Under the pieces are notes generated by a model, which saw only the letters and a program-made list of their open reading frames with translations, made no database searches and had not been told where the DNA came from. A DNA stretch of 20,998 nt, taken from IMG/VR virus record IMGVR_UViG_3300010883_000623, positions 1 to 20,998 of that record. One strand, written 5' to 3'. Positions 1 to 5,536 of this stretch are shown here, piece after piece; position 1 is the first letter of the stretch; every line of letters begins with the position of its first letter. This stretch comes from a virus. The translations under genes were made by a program, and so were the position numbers.

Positions 1-171
1 AATTGTGTAGCCCGACCTGATCCGCACAAGCCGGAAGTCATCCAAGTGCAAGATGGCTTTGCGGGCTGTTCCCACACTCACACCAGCGGCACGGGCGAGA
101 TCCTCAACACGGTATCCGCCGGGTCTGTGGTTGTCTACAAGGTGGGTCAGGATTCTTTCGTGGGTTTTCAT
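1..171 (-). CDS. Helix-turn-helix DNA-binding protein, C-terminus cut by window edge
   Basis: An open frame of 57 codons runs leftward from an ATG at 171 and off the left edge with no stop, so only the N-terminus is seen. Residues 22-30 (VEDLARAAG) and 33-43 (VGTARKAILHL) form a good helix-turn-helix, and FRLVRIRSGYTI looks like a following wing strand. This suggests a winged-helix DNA-binding protein of GntR or DeoR-like build, possibly a phage transcription regulator. The start was chosen because GGAGCAAG sits 3 bases before the ATG, as in the four neighbouring leftward genes. An in-frame upstream ATG at 240, with GGGAGAGA before it, would add 23 residues. Family assignment from 57 residues is inference; the missing part could carry a ligand or oligomerisation domain. 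Confidence 0.7.
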   Translation of the reverse strand, partial: MKTHERILTHLVDNHRPGGYRVEDLARAAGVSVGTARKAILHLDDFRLVRIRSGYTI

Positions 172-315
172 GGTCTTGCTCCGGGTTGTGCTGGATTCTC
201 GGCTGAGTTTTCCTGATGCGTCTGTTAGCTTTCTAATCATCGTCTCTCTCCCGTTGGTGTTGGTTGTCTCAGAAGCTCAGGTAGAGTCCGGTCTTGCTCC
301 AAGTAAGTGTGGTGG
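172..315. other. Intergenic spacer with an orphan start-associated box
   Basis: No complete gene is seen. A minus-strand GGAGCAAG box lies at 293-300 in the same orientation as the ribosome sites of the neighbouring genes, but no start codon follows it closely. The alternative start of the HTH gene (ATG at 240) lies in this spacer. The orphan box may be a relic of a lost gene or part of a leader. Confidence 0.4.
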
Positions 316-495
316 TTACTTTGAATCGCGGATGCTCTTCAGCAGAGCGTGGTAGGCTACAGCCTCTTCAACCAGTTCAGTGATGCCCAGTGCCTTGGCT
401 GCATGAACTGCCGTGGCAGCAGACAAGATTCCAAGGTGTTTGCCGTTGGCGTGCAGGTTGTTCAGGGCTTTGGTTGTCGTTGTTTTGGTGGACAT
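316..495 (-). CDS. Hypothetical small protein (59 aa)
   Basis: This is a short leftward gene of unknown function. The start is the ATG at 495, with GGAGCAAG a few bases upstream; an in-frame ATG at 549 is rejected because it lies at the predicted transcription start of the promoter at 541-568. The product begins with a Thr/Lys-rich stretch, followed by a likely helical, Ala-rich body with alternating hydrophobics (AATAVHAAKALGITELVEEAVAYH) and a basic end. There is no membrane segment or known motif. It has its own promoter and is probably cotranscribed with the HTH gene to its left. It is best read as a small early phage protein; the coding call rests on the ribosome site and promoter rather than on homology. 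Confidence 0.6.
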   Translation of the reverse strand: MSTKTTTTKALNNLHANGKHLGILSAATAVHAAKALGITELVEEAVAYHALLKSIRDSK

Positions 496-601
496 GGTCT
501 TGCTCCGGGTTTGTGGTGTAGTTGGTGTTTCCATACCCCTGTTATACACAGCCCTGAGAACAGCACAAGGCTGATTCCTTGATTTTTGCCAGTTTCTTTC
601 C
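493..601 (-). repeat. Promoter-leader cassette, copy 1 of 2
   Basis: This stretch aligns base for base, with substitutions and small gaps only in the leader, to 1634-1739. Shared blocks are GTTATACACAGC at 541-552 and TTTCTTTCC at 593-601, both with the same 52-base offset as in copy 2, plus the ATACCCCTG block and the CTTGCTCCGGGT block near the start codon. Each copy holds a leftward sigma70-like promoter, a short leader and a GGAGCAAG ribosome site. The coding sequences they drive are unrelated, so the control cassette itself was duplicated or exchanged. Confidence 0.7.
541..568 (-). promoter_or_regulatory. Leftward sigma70-like promoter
   Basis: On the minus strand, a -35 element TTGTGC (563-568) and a -10 element TATAAC (541-546) are separated by 16 bases. 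The identical geometry recurs at 1679-1706, with flanking sequence conserved around the -10, which argues for function. It would drive the gene at 316-495 and probably the partial HTH gene beyond it. Confidence 0.65.
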
Positions 602-633
602 TGGCTAGGTTAGGCTGGTGTTGGTTGGTGGTC

Positions 634-951
634 TCAGATGCGTACCCGTATGACACTGACCGAGCAATCCTCGGTATCGCACTCAAAAGCCTGCTCGCAT
701 GGAAACGCAGGCCAGTTCAATCTAAACATCGGGTGCCCACACCCGTTGCACAACCTGCGACCATGGCTGCGGATTGGTTCCTCAAGCCCGCAAGCCTCAA
801 GGAATCTTGACCGTTTGAATTTTGGGTTGTCCTTCGCATAGTAGTTTGCGAGATCTGTGGCGATATCGTAGCAGGCATCTCGCCCAGCCTTGGGGACGTG
901 CTTCTTGATGACGGCTGCTGCTTGTGCTTCGTAAACTTTTCGTGACAGCAT
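634..951 (-). CDS. Small phage protein with C-terminal zinc-ribbon-like cysteines (105 aa)
   Basis: This leftward gene starts at the ATG at 951, chosen for its GGAGCAAG box; an ORF start at 1050 has none. The N-terminal half is helical, with the pattern ARDACYDIATDLANYYAKDN followed by RSRFLEACGL, an arrangement I associate with small early proteins of tailed phages. The C-terminal part has a CNGCGHPM motif and further cysteines (CEQAFECDTEDC), consistent with a zinc ribbon. The function is unknown; nucleic-acid or protein binding is inferred from the ribbon alone. The next gene upstream on the same strand (992-1330) ends in a similar CxxCGxPM ribbon, and both probably lie on one transcript. 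Confidence 0.7.
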   Translation of the reverse strand: MLSRKVYEAQAAAVIKKHVPKAGRDACYDIATDLANYYAKDNPKFKRSRFLEACGLEEPIRSHGRRLCNGCGHPMFRLNWPAFPCEQAFECDTEDCSVSVIRVRI

Positions 952-991
952 GTGCTTGCTCCTGATAGTGAATGGTGAGTAGTGAGGTGTA

Positions 992-1330
992 CTAGCAGTC
1001 CGAACCAATCGTGGGGCAGCAGTGAGCAGAGTTGCAACGGTAACCGCCAACCACTTTGGTCATCGGGTCGCCGCACTCACCGCATGACCGGCGGGGGCTG
1101 GTGACCTTGGCCAGCCTCTCCGGCAGTGTTGTGCCGTCAATGATGTTGTAAGCGGCTTGGAGTAGGCTGATCTGTGCAGCCCTTTCCTCTTTGGTCTGGA
1201 CCCACTCTTGCGTCGGCCAGTTGTCACTACCGGTGCGGTAGTGAATATGACACAGGGCGTCCAGGTCTTTGTTGTTGATGGCAGTGGCAAGGGCGGTGTT
1301 GAAGTCAGTCGTGTTTCTGATGGGGTCCAT
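992..1330 (-). CDS. Small phage protein with C-terminal zinc ribbon (112 aa)
   Basis: The start is the ATG at 1330, with GGAGCAAG directly upstream. The N-terminal 80 residues are predicted mostly helical and show no known motif. The C-terminus has CGECGDPM followed by CNSAHCC, a four-cysteine ribbon resembling that of the neighbour at 634-951 (both have CxxCGxPM). The paired ribbons suggest a shared ancestry or shared partner for the C-terminal modules even though the N-terminal halves differ. It ends 40 bases before the next leftward start at 951, so cotranscription from the promoters at 1679-1706 and 1829-1856 is likely. No specific function can be given. Confidence 0.7.
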   Translation of the reverse strand: MDPIRNTTDFNTALATAINNKDLDALCHIHYRTGSDNWPTQEWVQTKEERAAQISLLQAAYNIIDGTTLPERLAKVTSPRRSCGECGDPMTKVVGGYRCNSAHCCPTIGSDC

Positions 1331-1387
1331 GTGCTTGCTCCATCTGGGCCAAGGGGCTAGGTGCCCCCCGGCGGGTGTGGTTGTCGG

Positions 1388-1636
1388 TTACTTCACGGTG
1401 CAGGGAACAGCTTGCACGTTTAGGAAGCCATGCTTCTTGTCAGTGGCGACCCGCTTGGCAGCTAACTCTGGAGAACCGACCCAGCCCAACACTTCGCATG
1501 TTTCGTATTGCACAGTCTCGTTGGTTGCTGGGTGGTGGATGCCGCTGGCCAGTATGCAGTGGGTGTAGGTGCGGGCCGTAGTGCGGGTGTGGACCGTGCC
1601 ATCTTGGGCGGTTACGGTGTAGGTGTGCTTGGCCAT
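1388..1636 (-). CDS. Hypothetical small phage protein (82 aa)
   Basis: The start is the ATG at 1636, preceded by GGAGCAAG; the longer frame to 1687 would begin inside the promoter and is rejected. The product starts MAKHTYTVTAQDGT, is rich in Thr and beta-branched residues, and contains VLGWVGSPELAAKRVATDK, a pattern I associate with short early phage proteins. No catalytic motif, membrane segment or signal peptide is seen. It is the first gene of the leftward operon, just after the promoter at 1679-1706. The function is unknown. Confidence 0.65.
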   Translation of the reverse strand: MAKHTYTVTAQDGTVHTRTTARTYTHCILASGIHHPATNETVQYETCEVLGWVGSPELAAKRVATDKKHGFLNVQAVPCTVK

Positions 1637-1739
1637 CTGCTTGCTCCGGGTCTGGGGTGAAGTGATTTCCATACCCCTGTTATACACAGCTCAGGAACTG
1701 GTACAAGCCTGAAGCTCCAGTTTTGGAAGGTTTCTTTCC
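1634..1739 (-). repeat. Promoter-leader cassette, copy 2 of 2
   Basis: This is the counterpart of 493-601: the same -35/-10 pair, the same 16-base spacer, the same ATACCCCTG block after the -10 and the same CCCGGAGCAAG ribosome site. Upstream of the -35 the similarity continues to the TTTCTTTCC block at 1731-1739. It drives the leftward operon beginning at 1636. Confidence 0.7.
1679..1706 (-). promoter_or_regulatory. Leftward sigma70-like promoter
   Basis: On the minus strand, TTGTAC (1701-1706) and TATAAC (1679-1684) lie 16 bases apart, matching the promoter at 541-568 in spacing and flanks. The predicted transcript begins just before the gene at 1636. Confidence 0.65.
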
Positions 1740-1758
1740 GCTTTCCAAAAGTTTTTTT
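1721..1758 (+). terminator. Intrinsic-terminator-like hairpin, rightward
   Basis: A 10-base-pair stem (1721-1730 with 1741-1750, including one G-T pair) and a 10-base loop are followed by seven T residues on the plus strand (1752-1758). Read leftward, no T run follows, so it would act on rightward transcripts entering from the left arm. The stem outer half is AT-only, so strength is uncertain. No gene ends just before it, so an insulating role is inferred. Confidence 0.4.
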
Positions 1759-1779
1759 GGGCTTCCTCACGGGGCTTTA

Positions 1780-1803
1780 CCGCTACTACTGTGGTAGTAG
1801 TGG
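1780..1803. repeat. Inverted repeat, possible operator or hairpin
   Basis: The arms CCGCTACTAC (1780-1789) and GTAGTAGTGG (1794-1803) are complementary at nine of ten positions, the other being a G-T pair, with a 4-base loop. It lies between the two leftward promoters. It could be a regulator binding site or a leader-RNA hairpin in a transcript starting near 1822. Confidence 0.5.
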
Positions 1804-1828
1804 CAAACACACCCACCCGTAATACGAC

Positions 1829-1856
1829 AGTATACTGCTGGTTTACCCGTTTGCAA
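1829..1856 (-). promoter_or_regulatory. Second leftward sigma70-like promoter with dyad over its -10
   Basis: On the minus strand, TTGCAA (1851-1856) and TATACT (1829-1834) are 16 bases apart, the same spacer as the other two leftward promoters. The -10 lies inside the perfect palindrome CAGTATACTG (1828-1837), so binding of a dimeric regulator there would block it. The regulator is unknown; the partial HTH protein at 1-171 is one possible candidate. Confidence 0.5.
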
Positions 1857-1880
1857 CAATTGTTTTTTTGTGTCCCCCTT

Positions 1881-1969
1881 GCCCTGCACCGGGGTAGCCG
1901 TGCTACCATGGGGTTATGGGGTTGCAGGGCTTTACAGGCCAGCAGGTAGCCCCGTAGGGTACCCCGGTG
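1881..1969. other. GC-rich multi-stem structured stretch
   Basis: Several perfect inverted repeats interlock. GCCCTGCA (1881-1888) pairs with TGCAGGGC (1923-1930). CACCGGGGTA (1887-1896) pairs with TACCCCGGTG (1960-1969). GGTAGC (1893-1898) pairs with GCTACC (1902-1907), and GGTA/CCC pairs with GGG/TACC around 1945-1963. The first two pairings cross each other, so the stretch could form alternative structures or a pseudoknot. It lies ahead of the rightward operon. No known RNA family was recognised. Confidence 0.45.
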
Positions 1970-2185
1970 TGCCCGTACTTAGATTACCTTCCCCGGGTGC
2001 CACCACCGAAACCCAGTTTTCCTCCTCGCCCCCTTATGTGTGTTATGTGTTACTACGGTTCGCCCGGCTGTCCGCTTGCTCCGGCTAGTAGGTTGGACTG
2101 TGGTTTGCGTGGCGTACTTGGGGGCTAGTGCGGTTAGTAGGTGGTGGTACTTTTTTATACCTCCAGAATGTAGAGACTATCTACC

Positions 2186-2566
2186 ATGGCTAATGAAGCC
2201 CGAGTGCTCAGTAACCTGACCATCACTAAAGGTAATCTGGACTACGCTAGCCGACCCACCAGTTTTACTGGTGATGTAGCTACAGCTAATCCTACTGGGC
2301 CTACTCCGGGTAGCATACTGGTAGCAACTGCTGGCACGGATATCAGCCTGACCCAGCTAACTCTCCCAGGCTATGTGATAGTGAAGAACTACGATAATAC
2401 CAATTTCGTAGAGTACGGTATCTGGGATGGTGCAACGTTCCACGAGTTGGGTGAGCTCCAAGCTGGAGAGCAATACGTTTTCAGGTTCAGTCGTAACCTG
2501 AGTGGCTTCCGGCTTAAAGCGGATACGGCTGTGTGTGAATGTAGTGTGGAAGCTTTTGAAGCATAG
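2186..2566 (+). CDS. Hypothetical phage protein, first gene of the virion operon (126 aa)
   Basis: This is the first rightward gene, ahead of the terminase genes. The start is the ATG at 2186; no strong ribosome site is seen, only a weak GTAGAG about 13 bases upstream. The protein is beta-rich. It contains LTLPGYVIVKNYDNTNFVEYGIWDGATFHELGELQAGEQYVFRF, the kind of short jelly-roll-like or Ig-like pattern I associate with small phage structural proteins that report position-specific beta strands. There is no signal peptide and no catalytic motif. Its place before terS is unusual for a structural protein, so its role is open. It could be a minor head or fibre protein. Confidence 0.7.
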   Translation: MANEARVLSNLTITKGNLDYASRPTSFTGDVATANPTGPTPGSILVATAGTDISLTQLTLPGYVIVKNYDNTNFVEYGIWDGATFHELGELQAGEQYVFRFSRNLSGFRLKADTAVCECSVEAFEA

Positions 2567-2607
2567 GGTGTTCTTTGTGATACCTTATAGGTACTGAGGT
2601 AACTTAG

Positions 2608-3204
2608 ATGGCCAGCACTGGTATTAAGCCTAGGAAACGAGGCATTGATCCATCAAGGCTTAGCGATCAACAGCTAGTGTTCGTCAATGAACTGGCAGCC
2701 GATGGTAACTTCAACGCAAGTGAAGCAGCCCGCAAGGCAGGCTATAAGCGTCCCGGCACTACAGCGGGTAAGCTACTCAAGCAGCCCAAGATATCCGCAG
2801 CACTGGGTAAGGTGTTGTATGACCGCCTGGAGCGGTGCCGTCTAACACAGGATGATGTGCTGGGCTACCTACAGTCCGCCTTGTTCTTTAACCCACTGCA
2901 CTACTTCAAGCCTACCGATGATGGACACTGGTTAGTGTCTGACCTGGAAAGCCTACCTGAAGAGGTGGGTATGCTAATAGATACCTTGGAGGTGCAGCGG
3001 CAGTACGACCGGGACGGTAACCCTACTGAGGACGTGTTTAAGGTGAAGCTGGTTAGTAAGGCCACGGCACTGGGCTTAGCTATGCGGCATGTGGGCGTGG
3101 AGAAGCACGAGGTAACGCACACCCTAGATTGGGACAGCCTAGTGGGCCAAGGTAACACCAAGGCCATAGACGTTATAGAGACCCGTATAAGTGAGGGAAG
3201 CTAA
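2608..3204 (+). CDS. terS: Terminase small subunit
   Basis: The small terminase recognises phage DNA and loads it into the packaging motor. The 198-residue product opens with a basic stretch. Residues 17-75 (LSDQQLVFVNELAADGNFNASEAARKAGY, then a short linker and LLKQPKISAAL) match the helix-turn-helix region of the Terminase_2 type small subunits. A central helical oligomerisation region and an acidic tail follow. Length fits the family. A GAGGTA ribosome site lies about 6 bases before the ATG. The large subunit gene follows after one short zinc-ribbon gene, which supports the call. The family call is from motif recognition. Confidence 0.85.
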   Translation: MASTGIKPRKRGIDPSRLSDQQLVFVNELAADGNFNASEAARKAGYKRPGTTAGKLLKQPKISAALGKVLYDRLERCRLTQDDVLGYLQSALFFNPLHYFKPTDDGHWLVSDLESLPEEVGMLIDTLEVQRQYDRDGNPTEDVFKVKLVSKATALGLAMRHVGVEKHEVTHTLDWDSLVGQGNTKAIDVIETRISEGS

Positions 3205-3206
3205 GT

Positions 3207-3428
3207 ATGGTAGCTGTCACTACCCCCCTGTGTCCTAGCTGCCAACTGGGCCTAACCGAGCAGGTGGCGGTTACCACGGCAGTTACTCTGTACTGGTGTC
3301 CGTACTGTGGTACCTTGCTGGGGGCACGTACCAGTAACGTGTCTAGCTCAGCAGGTGCCCCCAAGGTACCTCAGATGAGTGCCTACTTTAGTAACCTTCC
3401 AGGGGGTCAGCCCCGTGGCAAGCCTTAG
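3207..3428 (+). CDS. Zinc-ribbon protein between terminase subunits (73 aa)
   Basis: The gene starts two bases after the small terminase stop, with GAGGGAAG upstream, and overlaps the large terminase start by 50 bases. The product has CPSCQ near residue 9 and WCPYCGTLLG near residue 31, a classic two-knuckle zinc ribbon, followed by a Ser/Pro/Gly-rich tail. It may bind DNA or help bring the terminase subunits together, but this is inferred only from position and fold. The overlap region is used in two frames. There is no sign of truncation. Confidence 0.7.
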   Translation: MVAVTTPLCPSCQLGLTEQVAVTTAVTLYWCPYCGTLLGARTSNVSSSAGAPKVPQMSAYFSNLPGGQPRGKP

Positions 3429-4953
3429 CCCCGGTCCTGGTGGTGTTATAGACCCGGTGCAGTTCCAGGAGTTGTGCTGGCCAGACATAACCCTATACGA
3501 CAAGCAACGGGAAATACTATATAGCGTCCGTGATAACGATGAGACGTTTGTGCCAGCGGGTAACATGCTAGGTAAGGACTTTGTAGCTGCCCTATGTACG
3601 CTGTGGTTCTTTATATCCAGGCACCCTTGCCGCATCATCACCACCAGTGTAGACGGTACCCAGTTGGAAAGCGTACTGTGGGGTGAGATCCGCAGGTTCA
3701 TCCAGAGCAGTCGCCATAGTTTACCGTTGGTGGTTAACCACTTGCACCTTCGTAAGACCGTAGGTGGCAGCGTGGACGGGCTTAGCTATGTGCTGGGCCG
3801 TGTGGCTGCCAAGGGCGAGGGAATGTTAGGCCACCACGTAGCCCGCGTGGGTGACGGTATACCCCGTACCTTGTTTGTGGCAGACGAAGCCAGCGGTGTA
3901 GACAACACCAGCTATGAACGTGCTGATACATGGGCTGACCGAAAACTAGTAATAGGAAACCCGTACCCATGCACCAACTTCTTTAAGAAGGGGGTACAGG
4001 AGGGTAACGTGCAGGCACCCGACAACGACCACCTGTACCGCAACGTAATAAAGATACGGGCCGAGGATAGTCCTAACGTCCGTCTAGCTACAGCCCAGCA
4101 GCAGGCTGGTAACCCGGTAACAGGGGAGATGTTAATACCCGGTGTTATGGACCATGACACATACACCAAGCGACGCAGCACGTGGGACAACATACGCCAG
4201 TGTATAGGCTTGGATGCAGAGTTCTATGAGGGGGCGGAAGTGCTGCTGTATCCGCCTGAGTGGCTAAACCGTGCCGAAGCCCTAGCCGCTCAACTGCAAG
4301 GACGTAGCCGGATAGCTCGTGCCATAGGCGTGGACCCAGCCGAAGGCGGAGATAACACCTGCTGGGCTGTGGTAGATGAACTGGGGCTAATAGACCTGAT
4401 TAGTAAGAAGACTCCAGATACCACTGTTATAACTGGTAACACCCTAGCCCTAATGAAGCAGTACCGGGTAACAGCTAACAACGTGCTCCTGGATGCCGGT
4501 GGTGGGGGTAAGCAGCACGCTGACCGGTTACGTAGCCAAGGCTATTCAGTACGGACTGTGGCGTTTGGTGAGAGTGCTACCCCTGCTCCAGAACGCAGAC
4601 TAAAGACTTTGGATGAACGTGCTATAGACCGGGAAGAGCGGTATGTATATAAGAACCGACGTGCTGAAATGTACGGGATACTAAGAGAGCTACTAGACCC
4701 AGCCGAAGAACAGGGCTTTGCCCTACCTGCCCAATACACAGCCTTACGGCACCAGCTAAGCCCTATACCACTGGTGTACGATGGTGAGGGGCGTCTGGAG
4801 CTACCCCCTAAAACTAAGCCCAACCCCACTAGCACCAAGGTGACCCTGACCGAGTTAATAGGCCACAGCCCCGACGAAGCCGACGCCCTTGCTCTAGCCG
4901 TATATGGTATGAGGAGTAAGTCTGCCCGACCGGTAGCTGGTGCTGTGGTGTAG
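3379..4953 (+). CDS. terL: Terminase large subunit
   Basis: This is the packaging motor ATPase and headful nuclease (524 residues). Residue 43 lies in an adenine-binding Q-like motif (YDKQREIL). PAGNMLGKD at 59-67 is the terminase-type Walker A and LFVADEA at 165-171 is Walker B with the catalytic Glu. IGNPYP at 192-197 fits the coupling motif. The C-terminal RNase H-like nuclease has Asp319 (IGVDPAEGGD), Asp372 (LLDAGGGG) and the DEADALALAV block around 499-508. The start is a GTG at 3379 with AAGGT about 11 bases upstream; it overlaps the zinc-ribbon gene. Most Ile codons here are ATA. The product acts at the portal vertex. Confidence 0.93.
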   Translation: MPTLVTFQGVSPVASLSPGPGGVIDPVQFQELCWPDITLYDKQREILYSVRDNDETFVPAGNMLGKDFVAALCTLWFFISRHPCRIITTSVDGTQLESVLWGEIRRFIQSSRHSLPLVVNHLHLRKTVGGSVDGLSYVLGRVAAKGEGMLGHHVARVGDGIPRTLFVADEASGVDNTSYERADTWADRKLVIGNPYPCTNFFKKGVQEGNVQAPDNDHLYRNVIKIRAEDSPNVRLATAQQQAGNPVTGEMLIPGVMDHDTYTKRRSTWDNIRQCIGLDAEFYEGAEVLLYPPEWLNRAEALAAQLQGRSRIARAIGVDPAEGGDNTCWAVVDELGLIDLISKKTPDTTVITGNTLALMKQYRVTANNVLLDAGGGGKQHADRLRSQGYSVRTVAFGESATPAPERRLKTLDERAIDREERYVYKNRRAEMYGILRELLDPAEEQGFALPAQYTALRHQLSPIPLVYDGEGRLELPPKTKPNPTSTKVTLTELIGHSPDEADALALAVYGMRSKSARPVAGAVV

Positions 4954-4970
4954 CCAAAGGAGCGAACCCT

Positions 4971-5174
4971 GTGGTACAACAGACGACAATCAACCTTAAG
5001 AATTTACGGCTAGGATCCTACAGCAATGAGGGTAACCGGTCCTACACTATGATACTCACCAACACCGGCCACGCTGTAGGTAAGTTTGTGACCGTGGGAC
5101 ATGGATACCGGGAACACCTTCGTAGGTTGAAGGCTGTAATTAAGAAGGATGTTAAGGATGACACAACACCATGA
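4971..5174 (+). CDS. Hypothetical protein (67 aa), GTG start
   Basis: This short gene follows the large terminase by 17 bases. The GTG start at 4971 is set by AAAGGAGCGA eight bases upstream, the same ribosome motif used by several other genes here. The product begins VQQTTINLKNLRLGSYSNEG, has a central beta-like segment (YTMILTNTGHAVGKFVTVGHG) and ends in a basic helix (REHLRRLKAVIKKDVKDD). The 3' end overlaps the nuclease gene, suggesting translational coupling. No known family is recognised. A DNA- or RNA-binding accessory is possible given the basic tail. Confidence 0.6.
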   Translation: MVQQTTINLKNLRLGSYSNEGNRSYTMILTNTGHAVGKFVTVGHGYREHLRRLKAVIKKDVKDDTTP

Positions 5175-5532
5175 CCCGTACCTGTACCATGCGGTAGTTA
5201 AACCCGCAGACGTGTACGACGGGGACAGTGTAACAGCCCGTATAGACTTAGGCTTTGGTGTATGGCTACATAGGCAGAAGATACGTTTGTGGGGCATTAA
5301 CACACCAGAACTACGTGGAGCCACCCGCCGGAAAGGCCAAGCAGCCCGTGACCACCTGCGTGACCTATTGCCAGAGGATGGACTAATCTACATACGCAGC
5401 TACAAAGACCGAAAAGGTAAGTATGGAAGATGGTTGGCTGAGCTAATTATTACTAAGCCCGACGGAACAGCTATCAACGCTAATACGAATTTAGTGGCTA
5501 CCGGCCACGCAGTGGAATACATGAGGAGATAA
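5158..5532 (+). CDS. Staphylococcal-nuclease-like (SNase) endonuclease
   Basis: A 124-residue enzyme of the thermonuclease fold that hydrolyses DNA or RNA with Ca2+. YDGDSV at 20-25 supplies the metal-binding Asp pair. IRLWGINTPE at 42-51 carries the equivalents of catalytic Arg35 and Glu43, and YGRWLAEL at 89-96 the equivalent of Arg87. All key residues are therefore present and the enzyme is probably active. No signal peptide is seen, so it acts in the cytoplasm. The ATG at 5158 is preferred over the one at 5149 because AAGAAGG lies nine bases before it and directly abuts the earlier ATG. It sits between terL and the portal, which suggests a role at packaging or in host DNA breakdown. The role is inferred. 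Confidence 0.88.
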   Translation: MTQHHDPYLYHAVVKPADVYDGDSVTARIDLGFGVWLHRQKIRLWGINTPELRGATRRKGQAARDHLRDLLPEDGLIYIRSYKDRKGKYGRWLAELIITKPDGTAINANTNLVATGHAVEYMRR

Positions 5533-5536
5533 CCCC

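Larger units (their letters stand above)
1637..2185. other. Non-coding divergent control region
   Basis: About 550 bases separate the leftward gene set from the rightward virion operon. I see no gene with a ribosome site. The region holds two leftward promoters, a plus-strand terminator-like hairpin (1721-1758), a near-perfect hairpin (1780-1803), a dyad overlapping a -10 box (1828-1837) and a GC-rich multi-stem stretch (1881-1969). A near-complementary pair of 11-base arms lies further right: GTGCCACCACC near 2000 and GGTGGTGGTAC near 2140-2151. An orphan minus-strand GGAGCAAG box lies at 2075-2082. A rightward promoter for the virion operon should lie here, but I cannot pick one with confidence. 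Confidence 0.75.

Noticed and set aside
53-355. 100-codon plus-strand frame at the left edge
   Set aside because: It is antisense to the HTH gene, whose helix-turn-helix pattern and ribosome site are convincing.
1820-1836. TAATACGAC followed by TATACT, resembling the start of a T7-type promoter
   Set aside because: Only the first nine bases match; the CACTATAGGG part is missing, and no other copy is seen in the window. A sigma70-like promoter on the other strand explains the site better.
1691-1909. 72-codon minus-strand frame in the control region
   Set aside because: It crosses the two promoters and the hairpins and has no ribosome site, so it is not counted as a gene.
1870-2088. 72-codon plus-strand frame in the control region
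   Set aside because: Start lies in a GC-rich structured stretch without a ribosome site, and the product looks random in composition.
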